From NCBI GenBank assembly GCA_008973525.1, contig WACJ01000048.1:1364001-1428000 (forward strand): a DNA stretch of 64,000 bases, read 5' to 3'. This document shows, in pieces, positions 45,121 to 57,690 of this stretch (the stretch's first letter is position 1; each line of letters opens with the position of its first letter). The notes under the pieces were generated by a model. That model saw nothing but the letters and a program-made list of their open reading frames with translations, did not search any database and had not been told where the DNA came from. The position numbers and the translations under genes are program-made. This stretch comes from Stenopsyche tienmushanensis (lineage: Eukaryota > Arthropoda > Insecta > Trichoptera > Stenopsychidae).

Positions 45121-47102
45121 CTTAAAGAAGAAGAAACTACATTGATACGAAATCTATTATCTGCTTCCCTTGATTTAATCATTATTTCTGTTATGTGTTC
45201 TTCTTTCGATTTTCAATTCTTCTTCGTTTAAAAACAGTATTATTTAATGCATTTAAGTTTGAGTTCATCCCTGTTCCATTTCTTTCTTGACTTGCATCAT
45301 TTAAATTTAGCTTTGGTATCGTTGTGGGATTGAGTCTCTTTTTTGGTGTTGAGCTTGTTGACTAACAGGTTAAGAATCAGCTGTCATATGCTTGCCGGTA
45401 ACAATATGATGGCATCGGGTCGTAAAAACCGGTTGACGTAAGTCGTCCTTTAGTACCGTAATCGCCATAGCCAATTTCTCTTCCTCCTATAACTTCCGTA
45501 TATTTTTCTCGCATACGATTAGCTTTTTTGCCGAGACAGAACCGCTATCGTGCTCTCAATACCGCCATTGTCCGATACATATTCATGACAACCTTCAAGC
45601 AATCATGTTTGCCTTCGACCAGGTTGTTTTACTGTAACGCAGCGAAATGCATGTGCTTGCACAGTATTTTTGCAGTCAAACGACCGCCTGTGAAGAACAA
45701 TATAAGAGCGCCGTCGAAAAAGTCGTCGATCGACTGATCTCAATAGATCTCGATCAGCTGTAGATCGAACAAAAAACGCTTAATATCAACAGCTTCGATG
45801 TATTTTTATGCAAACAACTTTTATTTGAAGAAAAATTTCTCATACGTGCCATGAGGAAATATCACTTTACAATGTGTTCAAAATCAATTACAATCGCACC
45901 GGATGATTTTGTAATGTATTGTATCTTTTAGAGCGGCTTTTCTGGAGTATGCGAAATCATATTGCACGTTTGCAGCAGCACAATTAGAGAGTCGAGGAGA
46001 TTTTCGAGAACCTGCTCTGCGGCGCCCATTAACTTTTAAACAAAGACATTGATTTAGAGGTGTTAAAACAAAAAATATTTTTTTGCGGCACCAAAAGCGT
46101 TTTAAATTGATTAATAAACGGTTCGCTAATTTTTATAAGATGTATATATGCAATTATCAAGGCTGTCCGCCGCTTCATAATGCGCGACCGTATGAATGTA
46201 CAAAATATTTATATACACAAGCTTATGTAAACTTTTGTCCATATCATTGGCATCTTCATAATTTGGTGAATGTTTAGCGCCTTTATATGGTAATGAGAGA
46301 AATTAATATTATGAAATTGGTAGAAGAGCGAGGTTAGAGGTTGGACGAGAGTCGTTTTTACTTCACTTTCGTTGTTTTGTTAATTTTCTTTCGCAATCGG
46401 AAAATCTTTTGCTTTTGATCAATGCGAAGGGAAATTAAATGGCAAGGCTTCGTGACATCATGTGCATATTTATGTGAACATTCAACCGTGTACTTATCTA
46501 TCCATGTTGAAATATGAAGTCTCCTCCATTTGTTTGCCCTAAGAATTATGGTTATTTACTTTGGAAAAAAGCACGAAACTTGCATGACTACTCCGCTGAT
46601 ATAGATCAGTACGTCCACGATATGAAATTTTATATTTAATTTCACAATGCGTATAAGTATAATTCTTACATATTAAGTTTCCTCATTTGTAATACAATTA
46701 CATGAATTTAATTTATGGAAATGGTGTGCTATTTTTTTCATTGCGTGATAATCCTATTTTGAAAGCACGCCATATTATTTTAAATGAATTATAACACCCT
46801 AAGGCTATTATGTATGATGATTCCAAAAAAATGCAAATTCATTGTGTAATTAATTATGCCAATATGTCCTCTTTATTATTTATAATCCCGATGCTAAATT
46901 TGAATTTAAAAAATATCACCTAGAATCATCCTGCGTGATTGGCAGACATGTGTGCGACGGTAGCCGAAAAATTATTCATCAATCAATCATCACAAAAGGT
47001 CGGCTATCATCATCGTTTTGAAGATCGCGTTGCTCATACGCGAACTCGCGATTGAGAGCATCTCGGCGCGATGTGTAATCGATTGCGGCGCAATGCGTAA
47101 CA
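45121..47102. other. AT-rich intergenic DNA, no gene seen
   Basis: Starts with AAAGAAGAAGAAAC, possibly the tail of repeat D. Frames of 64-69 codons have no recognisable motif. Confidence 0.45.
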
Positions 47103-47142
47103 ATGGTCCCGACCCACGAGTCGGCTGCGATGAACGACAGAA
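47103..47142 (-). repeat. 40-bp perfect inverted repeat partner of 6560-6599
   Basis: Exact reverse complement over 40 bases, ending at similarity of only a few bases outside. See 6560-6599. Confidence 0.8.
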
Positions 47143-47182
47143 CACGTTTATGATTTAATTCGCTCGGTCATAGAGGTCATCC

Positions 47183-47220
47183 CGTCTACCCTTGGGTGAT
47201 GATCCACCCAAGGGTAGACG
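47183..47220. repeat. Perfect 16-bp hairpin with 6-nt loop
   Basis: CGTCTACCCTTGGGTG (47183-47198) and its exact reverse complement (47205-47220) surround ATGATC. It lies between the 40-bp repeat and a C13 tract (47266-47278), so all three may belong to one element. Confidence 0.8.
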
Positions 47221-47265
47221 CTTTGTCGAACGAATCCTCTCCTGTTGGGAAGTAAAGAGAGAACA

Positions 47266-47278
47266 CCCCCCCCCCCCC
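47266..47278 (+). repeat. C13 homopolymer tract
   Basis: Thirteen cytosines in a row. Length is probably variable and prone to sequencing error. Confidence 0.8.
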
Positions 47279-47957
47279 AGGCAACCCGAGCTAAACGCCG
47301 GTAAAAACGGTTACTTTTGTTGGAATAAAAACCGAAACTGAACCGTTTCGAAAGTATAGATTTTTTTCGGTTCGGTAGACGTTTTATACGAAAGAGAATT
47401 TGGTTGATTTTTTTCTTAATATAATATGTGACATTAACAATTCTTATGGAGGATTTGTTTGATTATATTAATGTCATAATACTGTACTATTTCCTAATTG
47501 TTCATCCTGTTCATTGTCCTGTTAAATATTGCTATCAACCCAAATTTCAGCTTACCATCTGAAGTCACTATTATGTTTTTGTTTAGCTTATCTCTTCCTA
47601 CAATATATACTTGCTCTGGACTGGAACTCTGAGATATAAATTAGTTTCCTAGTGTTAAGTACTCCAATCGGGAATGCTCAAACTTCCAGTTAATATCCTT
47701 TTGTTTGATAAATTATAATATTATATAATTCTAGTTCTAATTATTAATATTTTTTGTCGTCTATGATAACTCTAAAATTCTGGACATTTTCAAGAAATAA
47801 CGCTTATTATGAAAGAAGGAATCAAATGTTCTCAAGTATGCTAGAATACATGTTTCTAATACAAAGAAAAACATTTTAAAAAAATAAAAAATGAATCACC
47901 CGGAGCTAAAAAACCGTAACCGAAATGAAAAAAAAAATAATGGTTCGAACCCCTGCT
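47279..47957. mobile_element. AACCG-rich element with hAT-like right end
   Basis: The left side has GAGCTAAACGCCGGTAAAAA then AACCGAAACTGAACCG; the right side has GAGCTAAAAAACCGTAACCG and ends GGTTCGAACCCCTG, the inverse of a CAGGGGTTCGAACC hAT-type start. The interior near 47574-47655 resembles 23084-23160. No transposase is seen. Confidence 0.45.
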
Positions 47958-48197
47958 TATAAATGAGAGTTTCAAAAATCTTATTTATTTTATCACAGTT
48001 GTTTAAGCATAAGGCATTTGTTATAAACCATTACGCTTTTTATTTGGATCAATGAGTGTGATGGGAAGAAATCGGGTCACAAATTGTTATTATCATACAG
48101 TCCTATACGAGTGTCCCGGCCGCTGAAAACTTATGCTGCCATTTCCGTCTGTCTTTCAACGGGTCTACTGCCACTCGGTCCCCGTTTGAGTATTGAC
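47958..48197. other. Intergenic, no gene seen
   Basis: No supported feature. Confidence 0.4.
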
Positions 48198-48352
48198 CTA
48201 ATATGAAATCATAAACATAGATGCTAAATTTGCTTGTCCGCCACTTATCATCGTACAAATCCATTTATCTGTCAAGACCGTCGCAGCGTGTATAAAGCTT
48301 GTATTTTAATAAATAAACACTGTCAATAGCACACAATATTCGCTCGATAAAA
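48198..48352 (-). repeat. Repeat family A, copy 7
   Basis: The reverse complement shows GAATATTGTGTGCTATTGAC, AGTGTTTATTTATT, CAAGCTTTATACACGCTGCG, ACGGTCTTGACAGATAAATG and GGCGGACAAGCAAAT as at 20.5 kb. Confidence 0.8.
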
Positions 48353-49955
48353 TGATAAATATTCAGATATATTAACGAAATTTCGCACGTATCTTTTATT
48401 TATTTATTTAAAAAAAAAATGGCTTCGTTGAATTTGATATATTTGAGTACAAAACATTGATCTATTTTGGAACAAAACTTGATTTATTTTTAAACTTCTC
48501 CCCTTAAAAGCATGTCATTGAGTTAATGTAGAGCAATGGGGTGCTTGACACGTAAACGCCCCCTTGGCGCCAAGATGTATTTTTCCAGACAAGACGCTAA
48601 ATAGCGACCACAAAATAATTATTATTATCATAATGTAAAATAACGATAATCAGCATAATTTTCCATTGCATAATTGTTGTCTTTGGGTGTGGTTAGTAAT
48701 TTAATAGCAATGTTCCTATGGGATCGACCGACTGAGCATCAGCCACACCCATCGTTATTCAGTTCAAATCCGACGATATCTTACATTCGTGATATTTGTG
48801 TAACTGTGGATTCACACGTTATATCCTATTACAGAGCACTGATTTTCAATGCATTGAAAACAATATTCAACCTTACTATTTTAAATGGTAGCTATAAATT
48901 ATTGGACTGTTAGGTCAGCTGTTGCAATAGTTAATCACTCTCAGCATCTTTATGACTTAATGACTTTTTTAAATAAAAGTATTTCATTAGAGATTAAGGC
49001 ATGATTCAAGGACTTGATGTGTATGAAAGTATATTGTGGAGTTACTTGTGGATAAATTGCGAGTTTATCTTACGTTGACTGGGCCATTAATTCTCGACGT
49101 CATGTACTAAACCTGAAGGATTTGTTGGAAGTGTTTCAAGTCTGTTTTCATACATTGTATAACCTTATGTTCTTTAAATTAAATTTGTATTATCTTAATG
49201 AACATTATTACGAATTATGCACGATTTTATGCTTGAATGTTCAACAATATAAGAGATCTTAAAGTTACTCGCCCACTCGAGATGAAAACGTCCTTTCTAA
49301 ATTCGATACAATTGCCAAGCATTAAATTATTATTAAAATAATCAAATATATAATTTTCTTAATAATTCTGCCATAGAGTATTTTTTCTTTCTTGTGCGTG
49401 TAACATCAAATCGTAAATATTATGTAAAGCCATCTCCGTTTCACATCTTCCGACAGACGCTTTGATCTTATCCCGGTAATTCCTTGAAATCATTATACGA
49501 AAATTCTCCATCCCTCCTATGATCCTCTTCCGTTGGTAAATTATCTTGAAGATGTTTTCGTTGCCAAAAAAATGCGTTTAATAATAATAGATTCCATATT
49601 TTATCACCGATCTTTCAAATGGTCATCTTGTTGAATAGACGACATCCAAAGGCTCAAATTCAGATTTTCACGATTAAAGTTGAATTTCATAGTAAAGTTC
49701 CCTTAACACTTTCGTGGCTTGTGATGAATACGGTGAATAAATTTTTATATCTGCAACTGCTGATGCTAAGCAATCGGATGTCAGATGAAATTATCGATAT
49801 TGTAATATTGTTCATCATTTTAGTTGCTTGTGTTTTTTTCTTTTTATTTTTTTTGCGGTGGCTTTTAGCGATCCCTTTTATGGAATCATTACCAACCATT
49901 TTGACATGGTTTTTCATGGCATATATATGTTTTTAAAAATGTGGTTGCCAGCCAC
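48353..49955. other. AT-rich intergenic DNA, no gene seen
   Basis: A 105-codon frame at 49619-49936 contains a phenylalanine-rich hydrophobic run, but it mostly reflects T-rich DNA; I do not call it. Confidence 0.45.
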
Positions 49956-50031
49956 ATCTCCTGTGGGATTCGAACCCGAGATGATCGAGTTATGAGTCCA
50001 ACCGCTTAACGCGGGACTACCTACAGGAACT
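49956..50031 (-). tRNA. tRNA-Met(CAU)-like sequence: SINE head or tRNA pseudogene
   Basis: On the minus strand, 76 nt can be laid out as a tRNA: acceptor AGTTCCT with AGGAGAT (one mismatch, one wobble), an A-box-like TAGTCCCGCGTTAAGCGG, an anticodon loop CTCATAA (anticodon CAT), and a perfect B box GGTTCGAATCC. The outer T-stem and anticodon-stem pairs are partly broken. It is therefore more likely a tRNA-derived SINE head or pseudogene than a working tRNA. Confidence 0.6.
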
Positions 50032-50449
50032 TGTTTCCAAAGCAGATTTATTCGCATAGCATTTGGGCTGAATGAAAAATTCCGCTCAGATTGTTCGCAA
50101 TAATTAATGCTGATTATTTTAAATCATTGATATGTATTCGCTTTCGATTTTGTGCTTTAATAACATGTTAAATAAATCATCTTCGCTTATTTTTTGAATA
50201 GATTTGTTCTAAAAATTCCTTATTAATATACCACATCCGTTTTTGGACGTATACAATCTCCATCGGAGATATTTTCAGTTAAATCAGGCTTAACCTGGAT
50301 CGGGACGATCGATAGAAAATATCAAAACTTTCCAGGTTAAATTTTTCAGCTTATCAAAATTTCTTGGTAAGGTGATTTTTTATTACACAATTTGAATTAC
50401 TCGTGTTGAATAAGTATTTTTTTATATAAAAGTATTTACTCGACACGAG
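50032..50449. other. Intergenic, no gene seen
   Basis: No supported feature. Confidence 0.45.
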
Positions 50450-50570
50450 AAAGAGAGAGAGAGAGATATGACTGCGAGAAGGACGTCTTCCCCCAGCCAA
50501 GGCTAAACCCCTCCCAATTCTCACCTTCTGCGCGTCATCACCCAACCGGCAACGGTATACATTTAAGGAT
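50450..50570 (-). repeat. Repeat family C, copy 3 (fragment)
   Basis: A GA microsatellite (50450-50465) leads into CTGCGAGAAGGACGTC, CCAGCCAAGGCTAA and ACCCAACCGGCAACGGT, the same order as 43460-43540. Confidence 0.7.
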
Positions 50571-53278
50571 TTCTCTAGGCTTTTTCTCATCACCAATTAC
50601 AATTCTATTCAAAACATAACTATTTTTGTGCTGTCGAGAAGGCGTAGTACTTGTATCATCGCTCGTTTTTGTTCAATTAGGGATTTTAGTCCATTGTTAT
50701 CAAAATTCTAAAATCCTCCCGTTCTTGGATCATCCCTTAAGATTTTATTGCCTGATTTAATTTTCTGAAATCAATATTGACATCTGCAGACTGTTTTACT
50801 GGCTTTTGTAGCATTCTAGCCCGGATTTTAAAAAAGTAGCATACAATGCCTGGATGTGAACTTCGTTAGTTTCGGGTCTGAAAATTTTACTCTTAACCCT
50901 TTAAGCTCCTATGTCAAGGTTACCTCGATATTTTTACTTCAGCTTCTATTACAATTATATAGAGCTATTATGATGTTTCAATAATTTGTAACAGCTGATT
51001 CCAGATTCCAAAGGATATCATATATTTACCGATAGATACCGAAAAACTGCGAGAAGAAGATCGAAGAGATCAAGACAAGAGATCCACCGTAAATAATCTA
51101 ACCACAACTAATAAGCCAATTCATAATTACATTAAAAATATGGGTGGGTGGATACCCCTGACCAATTAGCCACATGTTACTTCTTTGTGCTTAAGACATT
51201 GAAGTGATGGAGAAAAATGTTTTCGTTTGGCGAATTTTAAAAATTGATTACTTGTACCAATATATGTATACAAAAAAGTGTCCCAATCTAGAAAAACATT
51301 TTTATTTAGGTATTATATCATTTTTTCCAATTTACCCAAATACTCAATACCTAAAGGTCTCCCTATTATGGGCGAACGTCATTGATCTGCTACCGCCCGC
51401 ACCAACTAATCGCTCCGCGTACACATCATCGTCATATTGTTTCGTTCGGAATAACTGGATCTGGAGTAGAATTAAAAATGATAGTTGTCGAACAGGTAGC
51501 GACTATTCTCTTTAGTCTTGAATAGTGCGTTACATCTTGCACTGACAGATTTCCAAGCTATTATTATCATGGACGAAGATTGCTTGAATATGTTTCGTAG
51601 ATATAATCTTATTAAACCATGATCTAACTAAGGCAAATTATAGTTCGTGATCCACTCTTCGATCCACTCTTGATTTCTTCCGGACAACCGCTCAAAGTCT
51701 CAACCTCATGGTCAATTATTTTAAGTACGTGTTACCTCGGCTGTGTTTACGGAATGCCATGAAAATCGCGTCAAACATGTCTTTGTTAGATCGTCGATCT
51801 TCATTAAGAAAAGACAAGCAGAATGCAATCATACGTCATTGATTACAATCGGAGTTATCCAAGATGTCTTTTCACATGATGCGTGGCTTTGTTGAATGAT
51901 GAAACACTCGAATGTGCAGTCACATGAGCGCATGCAAAATGATGGTTGGAAGATAAGAGGAAAGTTTGAAATTCCGACGGTACTTTCAAAGCCCAACGGC
52001 TCCATTCCTGGCATCTGAATCGTCGCGATTCGTTCTCGCCGCTCGTGACTCCAATCCGCCGATTCGCTTCTTCTTTTGGATCAGCGAGCGTGACAAGAGA
52101 CGTCGGAAAAAATTACCAGCGATTATTAATTTCAATTAATTACGAAGAGTCAAGTTTGCGGTGAGATTTCATGGTCCGCCAAGGAAAATCGCCGCATTTC
52201 TTCGTGCGATAGAAATCGCCCTGTAAAAGTTAGAAAATTGAGTACCTGTCTTGCGCTGTCGATTAACACGTTCTCGGGCATGTGTGCCTCGAGTTGAAAT
52301 CATCAGGTCAATATCTCTGATACATTTTTACTTTCATATCTAGCAATGTCATCTACAACCTGTCCCCTGTGCTCAGAGTGCTTTTGTAAAATCTTTGTTG
52401 TTGCTCCTACGTGTTGGTATCTTGTGCTGACTGCATGAGACGACAGTTTTTTTTTTGTATAAATATTTTCCCACATAACTAATCTTAATCTTGTTGATTG
52501 TCATTGATATACTGTTTATAAAAACTATTTTGACTTCAATGCCAAAATAGGATGTAAACTTTGCGCATGCACATCGAGATTCGAAACCTACAACTAATGA
52601 TTTGATTAAAATGGTTATAGCAAAAGATCTTATTGAAGAAGCTATGTAATATCTTCAAAATCTTATTTTTCTTCAAATCTAATCATTAATTTGTATTTAT
52701 TACGTTGAGTCATAAATAATTGCCGGCAAAAAGAAGACGTTCTAAATATTTGGTTATAAGGTAGGTGTGAGTCTTCGAATTCTGGAACTTGAATAATGGA
52801 GTCTTACCACATCCCCCATACTCCCCGGATCTTACCCCAACCGACTCCCCCCTAATCTGTTATTTGCAGAGTTTCTTAAAAGGAAAAAAAGGAAAAATGA
52901 AGAGGAAGTGATCGCTATCGAAAAATGTATTTTAAGCTAAACCTGCTAATTTTTATGAAAATGGTATTGATAAGTTACCTGTAAAATGGGAGAAAGTTAT
53001 CACTAATAATGGTGAATATGTAATAGAGTTATATTGCATTGTTGTTTTGTTAAAGCTAAATGAATGTTTGAAAAATAAATCGGCAATTATTTTTGACTCA
53101 ACCTAATAATTTGTATTTGATTTTTTAACGAATAGCTCGACGGATTGCTCTGGCCAAAGCGTTCTTAATCTCGTAACTGTACCGTTCAATTGCATAAATA
53201 AAGGCTTGTTCCTCTAAATCAGGTGTTTTAACCTTATTGTGGTAACGGGCGTATTTGAGATCAGGACCGTAACTAGGG
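50571..53278. other. Intergenic DNA, no gene seen
   Basis: Frames of 61-103 codons show no motif. The region 52020-52240 is less AT-rich than its surroundings but has no supportable frame. Confidence 0.45.
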
Positions 53279-53306
53279 GGTGGCAAAGCAGGCGCCCGCC
53301 ACGAGC
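53279..53306 (+). repeat. 28-bp GC-rich block shared with 28422-28449
   Basis: Exact 28-base match including GGCGCCCGCC; preceded by CGTAACTAGGGG, as the other copy is preceded by CGTAACAACGGG. Confidence 0.7.
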
Positions 53307-53444
53307 ACAACTGGACTTAACTGATTAACTCTGTCCGATTTTGACTCCGAGTTGTCTAATCCCTCTTTTCTTCGTCTTCGCCTAAACATTGGGCCGATCC
53401 AGCCATAAGCCCGCAATAAAATAAATACAACAATATTTTCGACC
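53307..53444. other. Short spacer, nothing seen
   Basis: No feature. Confidence 0.4.
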
Positions 53445-53640
53445 GATTGTAAAATTTAAACAACCCATCCGATCAGTCTTCTTGGGATGGCGTTCGATCG
53501 CGAGGCGTTCATTCGTCATGTCAGCGATCCGAAAAGCGGACCAGTTGGACCCACAGACCTTGTGGCCACTCCGTCCTCTTGTAGGGCTTTTTGCGGCATT
53601 TTCGAGGATAAATACGTATCCGGGACCTTCTATTATCTGT
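53445..53640 (+). repeat. Repeat family B, copy 6
   Basis: CCGATCAGTCTTCTTGGGAT joins to CGATCGCGAGGCGTTCATTC; compared with 7985-8260 about 60 bp is missing at that join. The ATG frame MAFDREAFIRHVSDPKSGPV continues for 83 codons to 53738. Confidence 0.75.
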
Positions 53641-53767
53641 TATCTCGCGCACTTACAGTCGACAGTCATCCAATACCATTTTGGGATTATCTTCGTAATA
53701 TATTCATTATAATAATATTTTATATATTACTTTTATAATATCATTATTTAACTTTTAATTTCGGGTT

Positions 53768-53820
53768 GGGGGGGGGGGGGGGGCGCAAGTCAAATACTTG
53801 CCACGGGCGCTTCATACCCT
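53768..53820 (-). repeat. G16 tract with adjoining 29-bp motif
   Basis: G16 at 53768-53783 and, after a short spacer, 53792-53820, which is the exact reverse complement of 10857-10885. A quadruplex-capable tract. Confidence 0.75.
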
Positions 53821-55818
53821 CGTTACGGCTCTATTTGAGATTTAGAAGAGGGACGGGCGCAGGTCAGATTCTTGATGTTCAAGATTTAAATTGTTAATTT
53901 TTCACAAATATCAATCGAAAACGCCAAGTCAATTTATATAAACTGATTCGAATTTTGGGATTGGGAATCCCCGCTCCACATGATCTGAAAGCGAACAAAT
54001 CCGCGTGCAGACCATTCGGCGGATGCCCTCTGTCTTCATGCAACATTGGTGTCAGAAGTGTGATTAATATGCAATATAGATTTATATCCGAAACTTTATA
54101 ACAAGAGTCCAAGATTTAACCAATTTATTATTTACCCTTATTATCTTGTTTGTATGCACTATGTACATTATATATTTTTGAGGCTATACACAATCACAAT
54201 AAAAACGAGCGTAACTAAGCTTCGTTTTTATTTGATGTTTATCATTTTAATTCATAATAAAGTATAATTATTTTCACCATTAATAATTTCTAACTTGCAG
54301 TTTGGTATTGCCCAGTTTTTAAGGTGTTAATTATTGTATAAAATATATATTAATCAAAAAATGATAGTAAAAAATATGCTAATAAAAACAAGTGCGATTT
54401 ACATTAGTATATGATTGATAGCCTAGAACGGGGGCATTAAACCTGTGGCGCGTGCAAAATATGAGCTTCCCCTAATTTTGTCGCTGGATGATGATGGATT
54501 AAATTTTTTCCACGTGATCATCATATGATGTGATTTTCATAAATGTGCCAATAGCAATTTGAGCCATGAAATTAGTCATGTCCATGGTTTTTATGCGATA
54601 ATGCCGGTTGAAAAAATTATGTGTGGTACAAATATAATACCGAATCATGAAGTACGATATTAGAAATCTTCCATTAAGATAATTCGCATTGAAGGTGATG
54701 AAAGTAGGAAACGCTGAATGAAAAACGATTTGTCTTTTTTCAACACAAATTAGATCTTCCGCCTAAAACAATTTGTAGCTAGTGTAATCTATGGTTCTTT
54801 TGTCAACGAATCGCTTGGGTCATAAATTACCCATGTTGCACAATGTGTATTTGTTCGATGCAAAATTGGTATCACACGAATCACCACCTCGATTTCTTAT
54901 TGTCTACATAATTGAAATTTCACTCTGAAATGAAGTTCTTCCGATTGTGGCATTTTATGTTTGTGTTTAAATATTTCGATGTATACTTTTGCCATTATTA
55001 GCGAACGGAAACCTATTGAGCAACGTTCTCCATCCACTCTTGTCGAAGGAGTTGGAGCTCGAATCTGAATCGGACGTAGTCTTAAAAACTCGTGACTCTT
55101 ATCTCAACACCGTCATCAGAAAATAAAGGTCAGTCTAAACTTCATGATTGAGTTTTAAAGCACCAGAACGAAGCCTTATTCGCAGTCGAATGCATCTACA
55201 AAGACTTGCAAGTACCACCTATTTGCAACGCGCCAGCATAAATACTAGTTCGTTACTCTCCATCATCACCATCATCATCGTCGATGTACTGTGATAATGA
55301 ACGGTTTTCTCATCATCGGCATGTTGAGAAGCGCTGCGCTCTGTTATGATAATTAAATAACCAGATCTGGCGTAAAAAGCGCAGCGCAATGAAAGTATTC
55401 ATAAAAACATGTCGCATATCGGGTAACATATCTGTCGTTATATAAATTATTGAAATGTACATATGTAAGTATGCATATCGTTAATTTGATCATAATAATT
55501 AATCCCGTGTCTATAATCGCCCATTTATTAATAAAACGAAAAAAAAAGGCGCCAAAAAAATGTCTGTCAGTGACAACTTTTAAAAATTGACGCTTGTCCG
55601 CCGGGCGGAATAATTAGTCTCGAAATGCTACCCGAAAAAATTAAATGCATAAATTAATATATAATTTATTGCATTATATTTGGTCAGGTCCAATTAAACG
55701 AAATGGGCACCAAAACAAAATAATTCCGCACAACATTGATCGGGTCGTATAACGTTATTAAGAAAAACGCTCATATAATAAGTTAACCTGTGTGGCAAGA
55801 TGATCGCGTATTTGCGAG
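53821..55818. other. AT-rich intergenic DNA, no gene seen
   Basis: A short CAT/CAC trinucleotide-rich run lies near 55260-55285. No gene is supported. Confidence 0.5.
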
Positions 55819-56037
55819 CGAATTCCAATGATTCAGAAAGAGCACTCCCGTACGTTGAGCTCGAAGAGAGACAGAGACGGATAAAATGTAGCGCAGTTCG
55901 GTAACTGTGCATGGGAGACAGAGACGGAAAGCTTCCTGCGTACATCGCACGATTGTATATATCGTTAACCCAAATTTATCGACTAATATTGATGTTTGAA
56001 TAATGAATCGATTTTAGGTTCGAATCACTGGAATTCG
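55819..56037 (+). mobile_element. Repeat family A, copy 8, with both terminal inverted repeats
   Basis: Left CGAATTCCAATGATTC (55819-55834) and right GAATCACTGGAATTCG (56022-56037) are inverses with 15 of 16 matching. The interior matches the first 180 bp of the 20.3 kb copy, then jumps to the right terminus. This 219-bp copy defines the family termini and shows family A is a MITE-like element. No transposase is present. Confidence 0.8.
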
Positions 56038-56599
56038 AGAGTACACTGTAGCTAAAACCATTGACTCTAAAGGTTTATTTTTTACATCCAGATCGTTCCT
56101 ACGGATACACATCCGACAGGCGACACACGCACAGATTTAGGTTTTTATGAACACATTCAATCCCAAGTCTTTTTATAGCTTCATCTATGCGACCAATGGT
56201 TACTTATTCGGTATTGATTTCATTACGTATATGTATTTTTAAAAATGAGGTCGCTTACCACCTCTAATAATGGAAATAGCTACACATTTAATTTTCATAC
56301 CGCACTACATCTACCAATTGCCGCATTTATTGTTTGGATTGTTTGATCTCTTCAAACATGATAGATTGAGAATTTATTTATTAGATGATAGATGATTACA
56401 GTACCTTATAAATATAATATAACGGTTATAGCGAGCAGTATTTAATAAACATGTCCCATGTTATTAATCAATTCATAAGAGTTACGTTTTATATCAAGCT
56501 TTGACTTTCGGGAGTCGCATTTAAGCTTTTATTATCATGATGCATAATAGATGAATAGATTAGAGCGCCTATTTTATATGATGAATGTATTTTTAATTT
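56038..56599. other. Intergenic, no gene seen
   Basis: No supported feature. Confidence 0.5.
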
Positions 56600-56790
56600 T
56601 TAGCAGTTTATCGTCTTCATCATCAGCCTTTTGTGGCCGACTGCAGAACAAAGAACTCTTCAAATCGCTTCTATTCACTGCCATCTTAGGCTAATCTCAT
56701 TAATTGTGCAGCTTACATTTGGCCAGTTCTTAATTCTGACAGATCCTATTGTATCGTCAACACTGTTTTAAAGCATATCGATCAGAGATG
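56600..56790 (-). repeat. Possible LINE 3' end
   Basis: TCATCATCAGCC followed by TTTGTGGCCGACTGCAGAAC and TACATTTGGCCAGTTCTTAA has the layout of minus-strand LINE 3' ends in insects (GATGATGA tail then a conserved GC-richer block). No intact frame; weak call from pattern alone. Confidence 0.3.
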
Positions 56791-57499
56791 TTTCTTTTGA
56801 GACGGAGTGAAAATATGATCATCAGGCTCAATATTATCGTGATCGAATATTGATTAAATATTAACACATTGTTTGCGGGAGTAGATCATCACCATCATTC
56901 GTTGCCACTCATTGAATGACTATCTTCATAAATATTTTACGTTAACTTTTCCCTTACCGTGCTAAAAAAAACACCCGCGCGCTACTATGATATGTATTTG
57001 GTACACCATATGAAATTTTGAAAAAATCCGAATCCCATATCATATTTAAACTTTATTTAAAGTTTAAATTAGATCTGTAATTCTCAACAATTCAACTTTA
57101 TGTACACAAAAAACACGTTATAAATATATATTTATTCAAACATGTTGTATAAAGGTATCACCAATATTATATTTATGCTTTTACCACCAATAAGGTTTTA
57201 TCGCAGAATTTACAATCTGTATAAAGTAAACAAGCAAAAAAATGGGATAATTTACACAAACTTAACACTTATTGAAAACAATATTTTAATGATCGTTTGT
57301 ATTTTTTAAATTCATTTAATTAGTATATTTGCTTTTGTACTTTTTTATTGGTTTAGCTAAAAGCCACAGTTTAACCATCAATAATTTTACCATAATTAAA
57401 TTATAGAAGAAACTATACTAAACTACAATCTATATTTGGTTTTATAGCATGGAAGACAACGACATTATTTGTGACATTATTACTCATACAAAGTTGATT
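56791..57499. other. AT-rich intergenic DNA, no gene seen
   Basis: No supported feature. Confidence 0.5.
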
Positions 57500-57690
57500 C
57501 TTTCTCGTTGATTGTTTTGCTAATATTGCAAAGCTTTATCAGATCAAGTTCCCGCGCTACAACATTGACCACGTCTACCGAAGCCCTAACCACATTGTAT
57601 CGAATGTAGACAATGTTCATTTAACAATGATTATCATAACCTATTTGTAGACAAAAAAGCATCTTTGTAGATTTGAATTTAATGTCTGTA
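57500..57690 (+). repeat. Repeat family F, copy 3
   Basis: AGATCAAGTTCCCGCG, GACCACGTCTACCGAAGCCC, CCTATTTGTAGACAAAAAAG and CATCTTTGTAGATT match the copies at 10205 and 32975 in the same orientation. Confidence 0.7.

Noticed and set aside
49619..49936. 105-codon frame with a hydrophobic run as a membrane protein
   Set aside because: The hydrophobic part is mostly phenylalanine from T-rich DNA; no start context, conservation or family.
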